A DNA stretch of 64,000 nucleotides from Mycobacterium colombiense (GCF_001953985.1 NZ_MBEI01000050.1:1-64000), one strand, 5' to 3'. Counted from the first letter of the stretch, positions 27,550 through 39,551 are shown. Notes: generated by a model from the sequence alone, not told the origin. Made by a program: numbers and translations.

Positions 27550-28490
27550 AATTTGCGCTAGACGAACAGCAGCGCGACTTCGCGGCCAGCATCGACGCCG
27601 CGCTCGGCACGGCGGATCTGCCCGGCGCGGTGCGCGCGTGGTCCGCGGGCGATACCGCGCCGGGCCGCAAGGTGTGGGAGCAGCTGGCCAACCTTGGCGT
27701 CACCGCCCTGGCCGTGCCGGAGAAATTCGACGGCATCGAGGCCCATCCGGTCGACCTCGTCGTCGCCATCGAGCGCCTCGGGCGTTGGTGCGTGCCGGGC
27801 CCGGTGGCCGAATCCATCGCCGTGGCACCGGTATTGCTCGCCGCTGACGATCACGCCGAGCGCTGCGCCGGATTGGCGTCGGGTGAGCTGATCGCCACCG
27901 TCGCGCTGCCGCCGCAGACACCGCGTGCCGTCGACGCCGACGTCGCCGGCCTGGTGCTGCTGGCCGCCGAGGACGGCGTCACCGAGGCGACACCGGGTGA
28001 GGTCCACGAGTCCGTCGACCCCAGCCGTAAGCTCTCCGACGTGACCGCGACCGGTGCGGCGTGGCAAGCAGACGTCAAGCGCGCCTACGAATTCGGCGCA
28101 CTGGCCACCGCGGCCCAGCTGATCGGCGCGGCCGAGGCGCTGCGCGACGGCGCGGTCGACTACGCCAACCAGCGCACCCAGTTCGGCCGGGCGATCGGCT
28201 CGTACCAGGCGATCAAGCACAAGCTCGCCGACGTGCACATCGCCATCGAACTGGCCCGGCCGCTGGTCTACGGCGCGGCGCTGACGATGGACCCGCGCGA
28301 CGTCAGCGCGGCGAAGGCGGCCGCATCCGAGGCGGGGCTGCTGGCGGCGCGGTCGGCGTTGCAGACCCACGGCGCAATCGGTTTCACCCAGGAACACGAC
28401 CTGTCACTGTTGCTGCTGCGCGTGCAGGCGTTGCGGTCGGCCTGGGGGACGCCGGAGGAACATCGGCGGCGAGTGTTGGAGGCGCTATGA
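27546..28490 (+). CDS. fadE32: Acyl-CoA dehydrogenase FadE32
   Basis: A 314-aa short ACAD. The N-terminus MKFALDEQQRDFAASIDAAL is the usual alpha-domain start. The middle domain is shortened, and the C-terminal RTQFGRAIGSYQAIKHKLAD (about 210-229) plus QTHGAIGFTQEHDLSLLL carry the FAD/subunit contact motifs. It is implicated in MOODA-CoA dehydrogenation. The start is GTG 27546 overlapping the fadE31 stop. As with ChsE1, the small size suggests it is one half of a heteromer. Confidence 0.92.
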   Translation: MKFALDEQQRDFAASIDAALGTADLPGAVRAWSAGDTAPGRKVWEQLANLGVTALAVPEKFDGIEAHPVDLVVAIERLGRWCVPGPVAESIAVAPVLLAADDHAERCAGLASGELIATVALPPQTPRAVDADVAGLVLLAAEDGVTEATPGEVHESVDPSRKLSDVTATGAAWQADVKRAYEFGALATAAQLIGAAEALRDGAVDYANQRTQFGRAIGSYQAIKHKLADVHIAIELARPLVYGAALTMDPRDVSAAKAAASEAGLLAARSALQTHGAIGFTQEHDLSLLLLRVQALRSAWGTPEEHRRRVLEAL

Positions 28491-29437
28491 GTGAAGAACG
28501 CGAGCTACTTCGCGAAACCGTCGCCGCCCTGGTGGCCAAGCACGCCGCCCCGGCGGCCGTGCGCGCGGCCATGGAATCCGACCGCGGCTACGACGAATCG
28601 CTGTGGCGGCTGCTGTGCGAGCAGGTCGGCGCCGCGGCCCTGGTGATACCCGAGGAGTTGGGCGGCGCGGGCGGCGAATTGGCCGACGCCGCAGCCGTTT
28701 TGCAGGAGCTCGGCCGCGCCCTGGTGCCCTCCCCCCTGCTGGGCACCACGCTGGCCGAGCTGGCCCTGTTGAGCGCGGCCGAACCGGACGCCGCGACGCT
28801 GGAGACCCTCGCCGAGGGCACCTCGATCGGCGCGCTGGTGCTCGACGCCGACTACGTGGTGAACGGCGATGTCGCGGACGTCGTGGTCGCCGTCGAGGAC
28901 GGCAAGGTGAACAGGTGGACGCGATTCGGTGCGGAGCCCGTTTCCACCATGGACCCGACCCGGCGCCTGGCGCGACTGACGGCAGAGGAAACCGAGTCGA
29001 TCGGCACCGACCCGGGGCTGGCGGACAAGGCTGCCGTCCTGCTGGCCGCCGAGCAGATCGGCGCCGCCGAGCGCTGTTTGGAACTGACCGTCGAATACGC
29101 CAAGGACCGAGTGCAATTCGGCCGGCCGATCGGCAGCTTCCAGGCCCTCAAGCATCGAATGGCCGACCTGTACGTCACCGTCGCCGCCGCGAAGACCGTC
29201 GTCGCCGACGCGTGCGATGACCCCACTCCCACCAACGCCGCCGCCGCCCGCCTGGCCGCCACCGAGGCGCTGAACACGGTGGCGGCCGAGGGTATCCAGT
29301 TGCACGGCGGCATCGCGATCACCTGGGAGCACGACATGCACCTGTACTTCAAGCGTGCCCACGCCAGCGCCCACCTGCTGGATTCGTCGCATGAATTGCT
29401 TAGGCGACTGGAATCCGAGGTACTCAAGACGCCGTGA
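28487..29437 (+). CDS. fadE33: Acyl-CoA dehydrogenase FadE33
   Basis: A 316-aa short ACAD. I chose ATG 28487 (MSEERELLRETVAALVAKHA), which overlaps the fadE32 stop as ATGA; the same frame is open far upstream but only as out-of-frame fadE32 sequence. The C-terminal half has RVQFGRPIGSFQALKHRMAD and QLHGGIAITWEHDMHLYFKR. It belongs to the fadD3-fadE31-fadE32-fadE33 set for ring C/D end products. Its stop overlaps the following aminotransferase start as GTGA, so five genes are tightly coupled. Confidence 0.92.
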   Translation: MSEERELLRETVAALVAKHAAPAAVRAAMESDRGYDESLWRLLCEQVGAAALVIPEELGGAGGELADAAAVLQELGRALVPSPLLGTTLAELALLSAAEPDAATLETLAEGTSIGALVLDADYVVNGDVADVVVAVEDGKVNRWTRFGAEPVSTMDPTRRLARLTAEETESIGTDPGLADKAAVLLAAEQIGAAERCLELTVEYAKDRVQFGRPIGSFQALKHRMADLYVTVAAAKTVVADACDDPTPTNAAAARLAATEALNTVAAEGIQLHGGIAITWEHDMHLYFKRAHASAHLLDSSHELLRRLESEVLKTP

Positions 29438-30600
29438 CCGACCGTGTCTCGCTGCGCGCCGGCATCCCACCGTTTTATGTGATGGATGTCTGGCTGGCGG
29501 CCGCGGAACGCCAACGCAGCCACGGCGACCTGGTCAACATGTCGGCGGGCCAGCCCAGCGTGGGGGCGCCTGAGCCGGTGCGCGCGGCCGCGGCCGCCGC
29601 CGTGCGTTCGAACGACCTGGGTTACTCGGTGTCGTTGGGCACCCCCGAGCTGCGCGCCGCGATCGCCGCGGACTACCAGCGCCAGCACGGGCTCGACGTC
29701 GAACCCGATGCGGTAGTGATCACCACGGGCTCCTCGGGCGGCTTCCTGCTCACCTTCCTGGCGTGCTTCGACGTCGGTGACCGGGTGGCGCTGGCCAGCC
29801 CCGGCTACCCGTGCTACCGAAACATCCTGTCCGCGTTGGGATGCGAGGTGGTGGAGATCCCCTGCGGTCCGGAGACGCGTTTCCAGCCGACCGCGCAGAT
29901 GCTCGCCGAACTCGACCCGCCGGTGCAGGGCGTCATCGTGGCGAGCCCGGCCAACCCGACGGGCACTGTCATCGAGCCGGCGGAGCTGGCCGCCATCGCG
30001 TCCTGGTGCGACGCGTCCGGAGCGCGACTGATCAGCGACGAGGTCTACCACGGCCTGGTCTACGAAGGGGCACCGCAGACCAGCTGCGCGTGGCAGACAT
30101 CGCGAAATGCGGTGGTGGTCAACAGCTTTTCCAAGTACTACGCGATGACGGGCTGGCGGCTGGGCTGGCTGCTAGTGCCGCCCGAGCTGCGCCGCGCCGT
30201 GGATTGCCTCACCGGAAACTTCACCATCTGCCCGCCGGTGCTGTCCCAACTCGCCGCGGTGGCGGCCTTCACCCCGGAGGCCACCGCCGAAGCCGACGGC
30301 CACCTGCATCACTATGCGACCAATCGCTCACTGGTGCTAAACGGGCTGCGCGGCATCGGCATCGAACGCCTGGCCCCGACCGACGGCGCCTTCTACGTGT
30401 ACGCCGACGTCTCGGAATTCACCGACAACTCGATGGAGTTCTGTTCAAAGTTGTTGGCAGAGACCGGCGTTGCGATCGCACCGGGCATCGACTTCGACAC
30501 CGCGCGCGGGAATGCGTACGTGCGACTGTCCTTCGCGGGGCCGACGAACGACATCGAACAAGCGGTGCGACGCATCGGTTCCTGGCTCCCGGCCCGCTAA
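29434..30600 (+). CDS. Class I/II pyridoxal-phosphate aminotransferase (Rv3565 orthologue)
   Basis: A 388-aa fold-type I aminotransferase, named aspB in M. tuberculosis annotation. The PLP lysine lies in NSFSKYYAMTGWRLGW (about 229-244), with SPANPTG (about 171-177), ISDEVYHGL and the C-terminal VRLSFAG arginine. The donor and acceptor are unknown. Its place at the end of the fadD3 operon, with a GTGA overlap, implies a link to HIP catabolism, perhaps handling a keto acid product, but this is inference. The start is GTG 29434. Confidence 0.88.
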   Translation: MTDRVSLRAGIPPFYVMDVWLAAAERQRSHGDLVNMSAGQPSVGAPEPVRAAAAAAVRSNDLGYSVSLGTPELRAAIAADYQRQHGLDVEPDAVVITTGSSGGFLLTFLACFDVGDRVALASPGYPCYRNILSALGCEVVEIPCGPETRFQPTAQMLAELDPPVQGVIVASPANPTGTVIEPAELAAIASWCDASGARLISDEVYHGLVYEGAPQTSCAWQTSRNAVVVNSFSKYYAMTGWRLGWLLVPPELRRAVDCLTGNFTICPPVLSQLAAVAAFTPEATAEADGHLHHYATNRSLVLNGLRGIGIERLAPTDGAFYVYADVSEFTDNSMEFCSKLLAETGVAIAPGIDFDTARGNAYVRLSFAGPTNDIEQAVRRIGSWLPAR

Positions 30601-30611
30601 CCGAGCCGGCC

Positions 30612-30627
30612 CGACGCCTATGCGTCG
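30612..30627. terminator. Possible bidirectional terminator hairpin between aminotransferase and nat
   Basis: CGACGC (30612-30617), loop CTAT, GCGTCG (30622-30627) make a perfect 6-bp stem. It starts 12 nt after the aminotransferase stop and overlaps the nat stop codon. There is no U-tract on either strand, so confidence is limited. Confidence 0.35.
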
Positions 30628-31448
30628 AGCACCTGCACGATGCGCGCCTCGAGCGCACCGCGGTCGCCGATGCCCGCCACGTCGATGCCGAACCGCTCGC
30701 CAAGCACTTCGACGACCGCCGCCGCGTCGTCCAGGCGGATCTTCTCGCTGCCGTCGGCGCGGTGGATGGTCAGGTTCCGCCCGGCCAGGTTGTAGCGGGC
30801 GTCCTCGGTTGTCCGCGCGACCGTCAGGCCCGTCACGAAGGCCGACGACGGGTGCGTGGACACGTACCAACTGCCCACCCGCAGATCGACCTGCGGCACG
30901 GTCTGGGTGCCGAACACGTAGAGCGGTTGCCACTCGTCCCGGATCAGGGCTTGCAGGACCAGGCCGTCGCCGCGGTCGTTGAGCCGGTACGGCTCGTGCG
31001 TGGTCTGCTGGGCGTTGCCGGTCTGCAAGCGAATGGGCGAGGTCAAGGTCTGGCCACCGAACCCGACGTCGACCAGGAACGAACCTTGCGAGCCCGGGAA
31101 CGTCACCGCCAGCACCGTGTGCGTCTGGGCGCCCAGGGGGCCGTCGGGCGGCAGCATCCAGACCACCCGGCCGGCCAACCGCCGCACCCGGAATCCGATC
31201 TCGGTCAGCACGTACCCCATCAGCCCGTTCTGCTCGTAGCAGTAACCGCCGCGGCGACGGCGGACCAGCTTGTCGGTCAGGGCCTCCGGGCTCAGGTCGT
31301 CGACCGGTACGCCCATCAGCGGATCGAGGTTCTCGAACGGGATCGACCCCGTGTGCGCGGTCATCAGATCCTGCAGCACCTCGAAGGTCGGCTCGGCGGC
31401 GCCGCGGTAGTCGATGCGGTCGAAGTACCCGTCCAGGTCCAGCGTCAT
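30618..31448 (-). CDS. nat: Arylamine N-acetyltransferase
   Basis: A 276-aa NAT. It transfers acetyl or propionyl groups from CoA to arylamines and hydrazines, including isoniazid; in mycobacteria it is linked to cholesterol-derived propionyl-CoA. The catalytic triad is complete: Cys70 in RRGGYCYEQN, His110 in GAQTHTVLAV and Asp127 in FLVDVGFGG. ATG 31448 gives the standard N-terminus MTLDLDGYFDRI; the frame stays open upstream but without homology. In M. tuberculosis nat directly precedes hsaB in one operon. Here about 3.3 kb of other genes separate them, so nat must have its own promoter. Confidence 0.96.
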   Translation of the reverse strand: MTLDLDGYFDRIDYRGAAEPTFEVLQDLMTAHTGSIPFENLDPLMGVPVDDLSPEALTDKLVRRRRGGYCYEQNGLMGYVLTEIGFRVRRLAGRVVWMLPPDGPLGAQTHTVLAVTFPGSQGSFLVDVGFGGQTLTSPIRLQTGNAQQTTHEPYRLNDRGDGLVLQALIRDEWQPLYVFGTQTVPQVDLRVGSWYVSTHPSSAFVTGLTVARTTEDARYNLAGRNLTIHRADGSEKIRLDDAAAVVEVLGERFGIDVAGIGDRGALEARIVQVLDA

Positions 31449-31655
31449 GACCCCATTCTGTCCGAGCGGGCGGGTCTGAACATCCTGGTGCGGTCGAATT
31501 GCCCCGCTGCCGACTGCGGGCCAAAAGCCCATCGGCCAGACGCGGCTGACCTGGGGGTAACCGTTCGCCTTGTTTGATTCGTGCCCAAGAGGGCAATCGG
31601 CTAGGACGGGCCAGCCCGTAAACAGCAAAGATCGATTCATCAGACGGAGCTCGCC

Positions 31656-32129
31656 ATGAATAACAACCAGATCGCCTGGATCGTGATCGCCGCGGTGGCG
31701 GTCGTCTTGATTGTGGTCCTGATCATCGTGGCCAGGAGGGCCACGATCCACCGCCGTCAGCGCCAAGCGGCACAGATCCGTCAAGAGGCCGGTGCGCAGA
31801 CGGAGAAAGTCGAACGCCGTGAAGCGCTTGCCGCGGAGACGGCAGCAAAGGCGCGTGCCGCCCAGGCGGAGGCCGATGCCAAAGCCGCAGAGGCGGCGCG
31901 ACTGCAGAGCCGGGCGGGAGCGCACCAAAACGAAGCCGCGACATCACGCGAAGAAGTCCAAAAGCAATGGGACCGCGCCGACAAGGTCGACCCGCGGGTC
32001 GACGCCGACCGGGGCGCGGCTACGGAGCAACCCGGCGCGCAGCGCGATACCGCGGTCAGCGGGGAGCAGCCGACCGACGCCGATGTGCCCCGGCACGGCA
32101 AATCCCCCGACTATCGCGACACGCGATAA
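31656..32129 (+). CDS. Single-pass membrane protein with Ala-rich coiled coil
   Basis: A 157-aa protein. Residues about 6-27 (IAWIVIAAVAVVLIVVLIIV) form one transmembrane helix, followed by a basic anchor RRATIHRRQRQ. A long Ala/Glu/Gln-rich helical stretch (about 35-105) of heptad-like character follows, then a polar, disordered tail. Mycobacteria have several such N-anchored proteins of unknown function. GGAG lies about 7 nt upstream of ATG 31656. The 207-nt region upstream, shared with nat, must carry both promoters; I see no KstR or KstR2 motif there. Confidence 0.75.
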   Translation: MNNNQIAWIVIAAVAVVLIVVLIIVARRATIHRRQRQAAQIRQEAGAQTEKVERREALAAETAAKARAAQAEADAKAAEAARLQSRAGAHQNEAATSREEVQKQWDRADKVDPRVDADRGAATEQPGAQRDTAVSGEQPTDADVPRHGKSPDYRDTR

Positions 32130-32149
32130 TCATCGGCGCCCGGTTGCCG

Positions 32150-33010
32150 TCAGAGCCGGCGGGCATCCTGGCGGCATTGGCGAGCGATCTGCTGCTCGCG
32201 CGCATACATCATGCCAAAGGTAAAGCCATTCTCGCCGACCGTGGTCCCCGCCGCCGATCCCATCCTGCGCAGCGCTTCCGCGGCGACCACGGAGTCCTGA
32301 TGATCGCCCAGCGTGCTTTGAATCCGCTTGTAACGCTTGATGGTTCGTTTGGCACGAATTCGCTTGCCCAAAGAATCGCAGAGTTCGGCGGCGTACCGGG
32401 CACGCTTGGCGGCTTTGCGCGCGCGGTGCAGCATGGCGGCTTCTTCCGATTCGAGCGCGGCCGCCAACCGCCGGTCCGCCTTGTGCTGCGCACGGCGCGC
32501 CCGCTGTCGCAGCGTTCCGGTCGCCACGGCCCCGGCGACGGGAGGTTCGGTGCGCCAGCGTCGTAGCGCGGTCATCATGCGCTGGTAGCGCGCGGATTCC
32601 ATTGTCTCGCTGAGGAGTTCGCGTGCCGGTAGCTCGATGGACGCAAAATGACTGCCGATCCGCGATTTGACCGGACCCAGGATCAGTTCGTCGGGCATCC
32701 CGTCGAGCACCTGGTCGAACCGGGCGCGTTGGACTTGGCAATCGCGAACATCGCCGAGCAATCCGGCAAACCATTTGAGTTCGGCGTCCATACCCTCGAT
32801 TTCCGATGCGTCCAGCGCTTTGGCGAACACTCGCAGTGTGCTGCGCAACCGCCGGATCGCTACCCGGGTGTCGTGAATGGTGTCGTCGTCCTCACGATGG
32901 CGCAGAGCGACGTCGCCCGCCTCGGTCCGATCGATTTGCGTATTGAGATAGTCGACCAGCGCCCGGGTGCCCCGGGCCGTGCGGGCCTGCGGCGGTGCGG
33001 TCGCGTGCAT
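32150..33010 (-). CDS. CHAD domain protein
   Basis: A 286-aa protein filled by a CHAD (conserved histidine alpha-helical) domain. The hallmark is IHDTRVAIRRLRSTLRVF (about 45-62), with a second conserved helix KAAKRARYAAELC (about 207-219) and DHQDSVVAAEALRR. CHAD domains bind inorganic polyphosphate through Lys/Arg and His faces. No CYTH triphosphatase domain is fused. GGGAGGG precedes ATG 33010. It lies between the coiled-coil protein (convergent) and an FMN enzyme gene on the same strand. No link to steroid catabolism is evident. Confidence 0.9.
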   Translation of the reverse strand: MHATAPPQARTARGTRALVDYLNTQIDRTEAGDVALRHREDDDTIHDTRVAIRRLRSTLRVFAKALDASEIEGMDAELKWFAGLLGDVRDCQVQRARFDQVLDGMPDELILGPVKSRIGSHFASIELPARELLSETMESARYQRMMTALRRWRTEPPVAGAVATGTLRQRARRAQHKADRRLAAALESEEAAMLHRARKAAKRARYAAELCDSLGKRIRAKRTIKRYKRIQSTLGDHQDSVVAAEALRRMGSAAGTTVGENGFTFGMMYAREQQIARQCRQDARRL

Positions 33011-33068
33011 GCGTCATGCGTTCCCTCCCGAGCGCGCGCGAAACATCGGCGTCAGAAGCCAGGCGTCT

Positions 33069-34676
33069 CTAGAACGTGGTCGGACGCGGCGTACCGGTCG
33101 GAGCGAACGTGTCGGGATCGGCCGCTTCCCAATCCGACCGCCAGGTGACGGGGGCTTGATCCAGTAGCCCGCCGATCGGCAGCCATTCGTAAAGCTCGGC
33201 GTACGAGCGTTGCTCAAAGGCCGAGATGCGCTTGCGCAGCATGTGGGGGTTCAACATGGATGGGTCGGAGACGCCCATCGACCCCATGATCAGCATCGCC
33301 TGGGCGACGGTCGCCCGTTGGTAGCGGTACACGCGCTCGCTTTTGTCGGCGATGTCCAGGGCGCGCGCCCGGGCCGGGTCTTGGGTCGCCACCCCGACCG
33401 GGCAGCGGTTGGTATGGCAGCGCTGGGATTGGATGCAACCCGCGGCCATCATCATCGACCTGGCGGAGTTGGTGTAGTCCGCGCCCTGGATGAGACGTTT
33501 GACGATGTCGTTTCCGGTCGCCACCTTGCCGCTCGCGCCTATTCGGATGCGGTCGCGCAGGCCCGTGCCCACCAGCGCGTTGTGCACGATCATCAGCCCA
33601 TCGGTGAGGGGAAGACCAACGTGGTCTTCGTATTCCAGCGGCGCCGCGGCGGTCCCGCCTTCGGCGCCGTCGACGATGATGAAATCCGGCGTCACCCCTT
33701 CCGCGAGCATCGCCTTGCAGATGGCCAGCACGTCAATCCTCGAACCGACACACAATTTGAAGCCCACCGGCTTGCCCTTGGCCAACTCACGCAACCGCAC
33801 CACAAAGCCGATCAGTTCGCGCGGAGTGGCGAACTCCGAGTGTGCCGCCGGGCTGACACACTTCTCGCCCATCGGCACACCTCGGTACTCGGCGATCTCC
33901 CTGCTGACCTTCGCGGCTGGAAGGACGCCACCGATACCAGGCTTCGCGCCTTGACTCAGCTTGATCGAGATGCACTTCACCAACTCGTGAGCGGCCTTGT
34001 CCGCGAACTGAACTGGATCGAACGCACCGTCCTTGGTCCGGGATCCGAAGTAACCGGATCCGATTTCCCAGATCACGTCGGCACCGCCGAGATGGTACGG
34101 CGTCAGCCCGCCTTCGCCCGTGTCGTGCGCGAAGCGCCCCTTGCGGGCACCGTTGTTCAGCGCTCGCAGCGCATTGCCGGACAGCGAGCCGAAACTCATC
34201 GCGGAGACGTTCATCAGCGCGATCTCGTAGGGCTGCGTGCAGTCGGGTCCACCGATTCGAACCCGATAGGGTTCCGGCGGCGGTTCGACCGGCGCCGTCG
34301 AGTGGACCAGGTATTCGTAGCCGTCCCAATCGATGTCGCGCTCGGTGCCATACGACTGCTCGGCGACCGTGCCCTTGGCGCGCTGGTAGATCAGCGAGCG
34401 GACGTCGCGGTCGAATGGCCGGCCGTCGAAGTTGCGTTCAACGAAGTATTGCTGCACCTCCGGGCGCAGCGCCTCCAACATGAACCGCAGATGCCCCAGC
34501 ACCGGGTAGTTGCGCAGAACGGAGTGCTGGCGCTGGATGAGGTCGTAGCAGCCCACGGCGGCTACCGCCGCAACCATCGCCGCGACGATCCACCAGCCCC
34601 ACGATCCCGTGATCGCCAGGGCTGCCGATGCCACCGAAACGGCGACGAGCGAAGCCACGCATCCGACTCGAATCAA
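33069..34676 (-). CDS. Membrane-anchored FMN-binding glutamate synthase-like protein
   Basis: A 535-aa protein. Two N-terminal hydrophobic segments (about 1-42) anchor it, followed by a GltB2-like FMN TIM barrel. Visible are the substrate/FMN segments MSFGSLSGNALRALN and HDTGEGGLTPYHLGGADVIW, VDGAEGGTAAAPLEY, and the 3Fe-4S cluster cysteines in AGCIQSQRCHTNRCPVGVAT (about 414-433). The amidotransferase domain of true glutamate synthase is absent, so ammonia-dependent or other chemistry is likely. The start is TTG 34676 or GTG 34658; the former has GAAGG at fair spacing. It separates nat from hsaB. Confidence 0.88.
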   Translation of the reverse strand: MIRVGCVASLVAVSVASAALAITGSWGWWIVAAMVAAVAAVGCYDLIQRQHSVLRNYPVLGHLRFMLEALRPEVQQYFVERNFDGRPFDRDVRSLIYQRAKGTVAEQSYGTERDIDWDGYEYLVHSTAPVEPPPEPYRVRIGGPDCTQPYEIALMNVSAMSFGSLSGNALRALNNGARKGRFAHDTGEGGLTPYHLGGADVIWEIGSGYFGSRTKDGAFDPVQFADKAAHELVKCISIKLSQGAKPGIGGVLPAAKVSREIAEYRGVPMGEKCVSPAAHSEFATPRELIGFVVRLRELAKGKPVGFKLCVGSRIDVLAICKAMLAEGVTPDFIIVDGAEGGTAAAPLEYEDHVGLPLTDGLMIVHNALVGTGLRDRIRIGASGKVATGNDIVKRLIQGADYTNSARSMMMAAGCIQSQRCHTNRCPVGVATQDPARARALDIADKSERVYRYQRATVAQAMLIMGSMGVSDPSMLNPHMLRKRISAFEQRSYAELYEWLPIGGLLDQAPVTWRSDWEAADPDTFAPTGTPRPTTF

Positions 34677-34770
34677 CGACGACCCGCCTTCCCGGGCTGG
34701 GGTGATCTACTGTCGTCGTATTACATACCCCGCCCTACCAGTCGTCAGACACGGATACGGCGGGGACGGC

Positions 34771-35337
34771 TCAGAGCCAGGTGTCCTGCGTGGTGGTGGT
34801 CAGGAACGCTTCCAGATCGTCGCGCCACTGCGCCGGCGTCGTCTTGTCCGGCTCGATCCCGGTGTATTCGCCGCGATAGAACAACAGCGGCCGGGGCTTG
34901 ATCTTGGGTGCCTCCGAAAGCGACTGCACCGCACCGAAAACCACGAAGTGATCGCCCCCGTCGTGCGCGGAAGCCACCGTGCAGTCGATGTAGGCCAGCG
35001 ACCCGTCGATGATCGGCGAGCCGAGTTCGGAGGGGTGCCAGTCGATCCCGGCGAACTTGTCGGGCTCCTTGGAGCCGAATCGGGCCGAGACGTGCTTCTG
35101 CTGTTCGGTCAGCATGTTGACGCAGAACCGGCCGCTCGCCTCGATGGCCTTCCACGACCGGGACACCTTGGTGGGGCAGAACAACACCAGCGGCGGGTCC
35201 AACGACAGCGCCGCGAAGGACTGGCAGGCGAAGCCGATCGGGGCGTCGTCGTGCACGGTGGTGATGATGGTGATCCCGGTGCAGAACTGGCCGAGCACGC
35301 TACGGAACGTGCGCGGGTCGATCGGCGCGGCAGTCAT
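34771..35337 (-). CDS. hsaB: Flavin reductase HsaB
   Basis: A 188-aa flavin reductase of the HpaC/PheA2 type. It supplies FMNH2 to the oxygenase HsaA for hydroxylation of 3-HSA. The core contains FRSVLGQFCTGITIITT, QSFAALSLDPPLVLFCP (about 39-55) and GDHFVVFGAVQSL. ATG 35337 gives the known MTAAPIDPRTFRSVLGQF N-terminus; the open frame upstream overlaps hsaC and lacks homology. It lies 10 nt downstream of hsaC and is the last gene of hsaA-hsaD-hsaC-hsaB. Confidence 0.95.
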   Translation of the reverse strand: MTAAPIDPRTFRSVLGQFCTGITIITTVHDDAPIGFACQSFAALSLDPPLVLFCPTKVSRSWKAIEASGRFCVNMLTEQQKHVSARFGSKEPDKFAGIDWHPSELGSPIIDGSLAYIDCTVASAHDGGDHFVVFGAVQSLSEAPKIKPRPLLFYRGEYTGIEPDKTTPAQWRDDLEAFLTTTTQDTWL

Positions 35338-35347
35338 AACCCCGAAA

Positions 35348-38310
<2,963 letters not shown>

Positions 38311-38360
38311 TTACGTTTGCCTCCTGCGCCAGACTTACTGAGCGGACTTACACCAGAGAC

Positions 38361-38374
38361 TAGAACACGTTCCG
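38361..38374. promoter_or_regulatory. KstR operator, hsaA side
   Basis: TAGAACACGTTCCG keeps AAC-NN-GTT with a perfect left flank TAG and a degraded right flank. It is 51 nt upstream of the hsaA ATG, and its centre is 68 bp from the kshB-side site. Confidence 0.82.
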
Positions 38375-38428
38375 ATTTGTGTCGAGCAGGGTATTCCTGC
38401 GGCTGGTAGCGATACGAATCCGCTTTTC

Positions 38429-38442
38429 TGTAACATGTTCTA
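38429..38442. promoter_or_regulatory. KstR operator, kshB side
   Basis: TGTAACATGTTCTA keeps AAC-NN-GTT and the CTA flank. It is 26 nt upstream of the kshB start, and is the second KstR site in the same 158-nt divergent region. Confidence 0.86.
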
Positions 38443-38468
38443 GTTGCAACGAAAGGAAGGGACGGGCC

Positions 38469-39551
38469 TTGACCGAGGCGATTCCCGACGAGCCTCTCGG
38501 CGACCACGTCCTTGAACTGCAGGTCGCCGAGGTCATCGCCGAGACCGACGACGCGCGGTCCCTGGTGTTCGCGGTACCCGACGACGCGGGCGACCCCGCC
38601 ATCCCGCCCGAGCGGCTACGGTACGCGCCGGGCCAGTTCCTGACGCTGCGCGTTCCCAGCGAGCGCACCGGCTCGGTGGCCCGCTGCTACTCGCTGTGCA
38701 GCTCCCCATTCACCGACGACGCGCTAACGGTCACGGTCAAACGCACCGCGGACGGTTACGCGTCCAACTGGCTGTGCGACCACGCGCACAAGGGCATGCG
38801 GATCCACGTGCTGGCCCCGTCTGGCAACTTCGTACCCAAAACGCTGGGCGACGACTTCCTGCTGATGGCCGCCGGCAGCGGGATCACGCCGATCATGTCG
38901 ATCTGCAAGTCGGCGCTGGCCGAGGGCGGCGGGCAGGTGACGCTGGTCTACGCCAACCGCGACGACCGGTCGGTGATCTTCTCCGAGAAGCTGCGCGAGC
39001 TGTCCGCCAAATACCCCGACCGGCTCACGGTGTTGCACTGGCTGGAATCGCTTCAGGGCCTGCCCAGCGTGGCCGCGCTGGCCAAGCTGGCCGCCCCCTA
39101 CACGGATCGGCCCGTGTACATCTGCGGCCCGGGCGCCTTCATGGACTCGGCGAAACAAGCACTGGAAACGCTGAAAGTGCCTGCGCCGCAAATACATATC
39201 GAAGTGTTCAAGTCGTTGGACTCGGACCCGTTCGCGGCGGTGAAGATCGAGGACACCGCCGAAGGTGACGAGCCGCCGGCGACCGCGGTGGTCGAGCTGG
39301 ACGGCGAAACGCACACCGTGTCGTGGCCGCGCAACGCCAAGCTTCTCGACGTCCTGTTGGCCAAGGGCCTCGACGCGCCCTTCTCCTGTCGCGAGGGTCA
39401 CTGCGGCGCGTGCGCGTGCACGCTGCGCAAGGGCAACGTGAGCATGGAGGTCAACGACGTCCTCGAGCAGCAGGATCTGGACGAGGGCCTGATTCTGGCC
39501 TGTCAATCTCACCCGGAATCTGATTCGGTAGAAGTCACCTACGACGAATAG
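38469..39551 (+). CDS. kshB: Ketosteroid 9-alpha-hydroxylase reductase KshB
   Basis: A 360-aa class IA-type reductase with FAD, NADH and plant-type [2Fe-2S] domains in that order. It passes electrons from NADH to the Rieske oxygenase KshA, whose gene is not in this window. The FAD motif RCYSLCSSP (about 78-86), the nucleotide loop AAGSGITPIMS (about 138-148) and the cluster cysteines in SCREGHCGACACTLR with a fourth in LACQS are visible. I chose TTG 38469 (LTEAIPDEPLG) because it aligns with the known MTEAIPDEP start and follows a GAAAGGAAGG run; the upstream frame runs through the operator. Confidence 0.96.
   Translation: MTEAIPDEPLGDHVLELQVAEVIAETDDARSLVFAVPDDAGDPAIPPERLRYAPGQFLTLRVPSERTGSVARCYSLCSSPFTDDALTVTVKRTADGYASNWLCDHAHKGMRIHVLAPSGNFVPKTLGDDFLLMAAGSGITPIMSICKSALAEGGGQVTLVYANRDDRSVIFSEKLRELSAKYPDRLTVLHWLESLQGLPSVAALAKLAAPYTDRPVYICGPGAFMDSAKQALETLKVPAPQIHIEVFKSLDSDPFAAVKIEDTAEGDEPPATAVVELDGETHTVSWPRNAKLLDVLLAKGLDAPFSCREGHCGACACTLRKGNVSMEVNDVLEQQDLDEGLILACQSHPESDSVEVTYDE

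Noticed and set aside
33069..34676. Complete glutamate synthase large subunit
   Set aside because: Only the FMN/3Fe-4S synthase domain and an N-terminal membrane anchor are present; the amidotransferase and GXGXG domains are missing.
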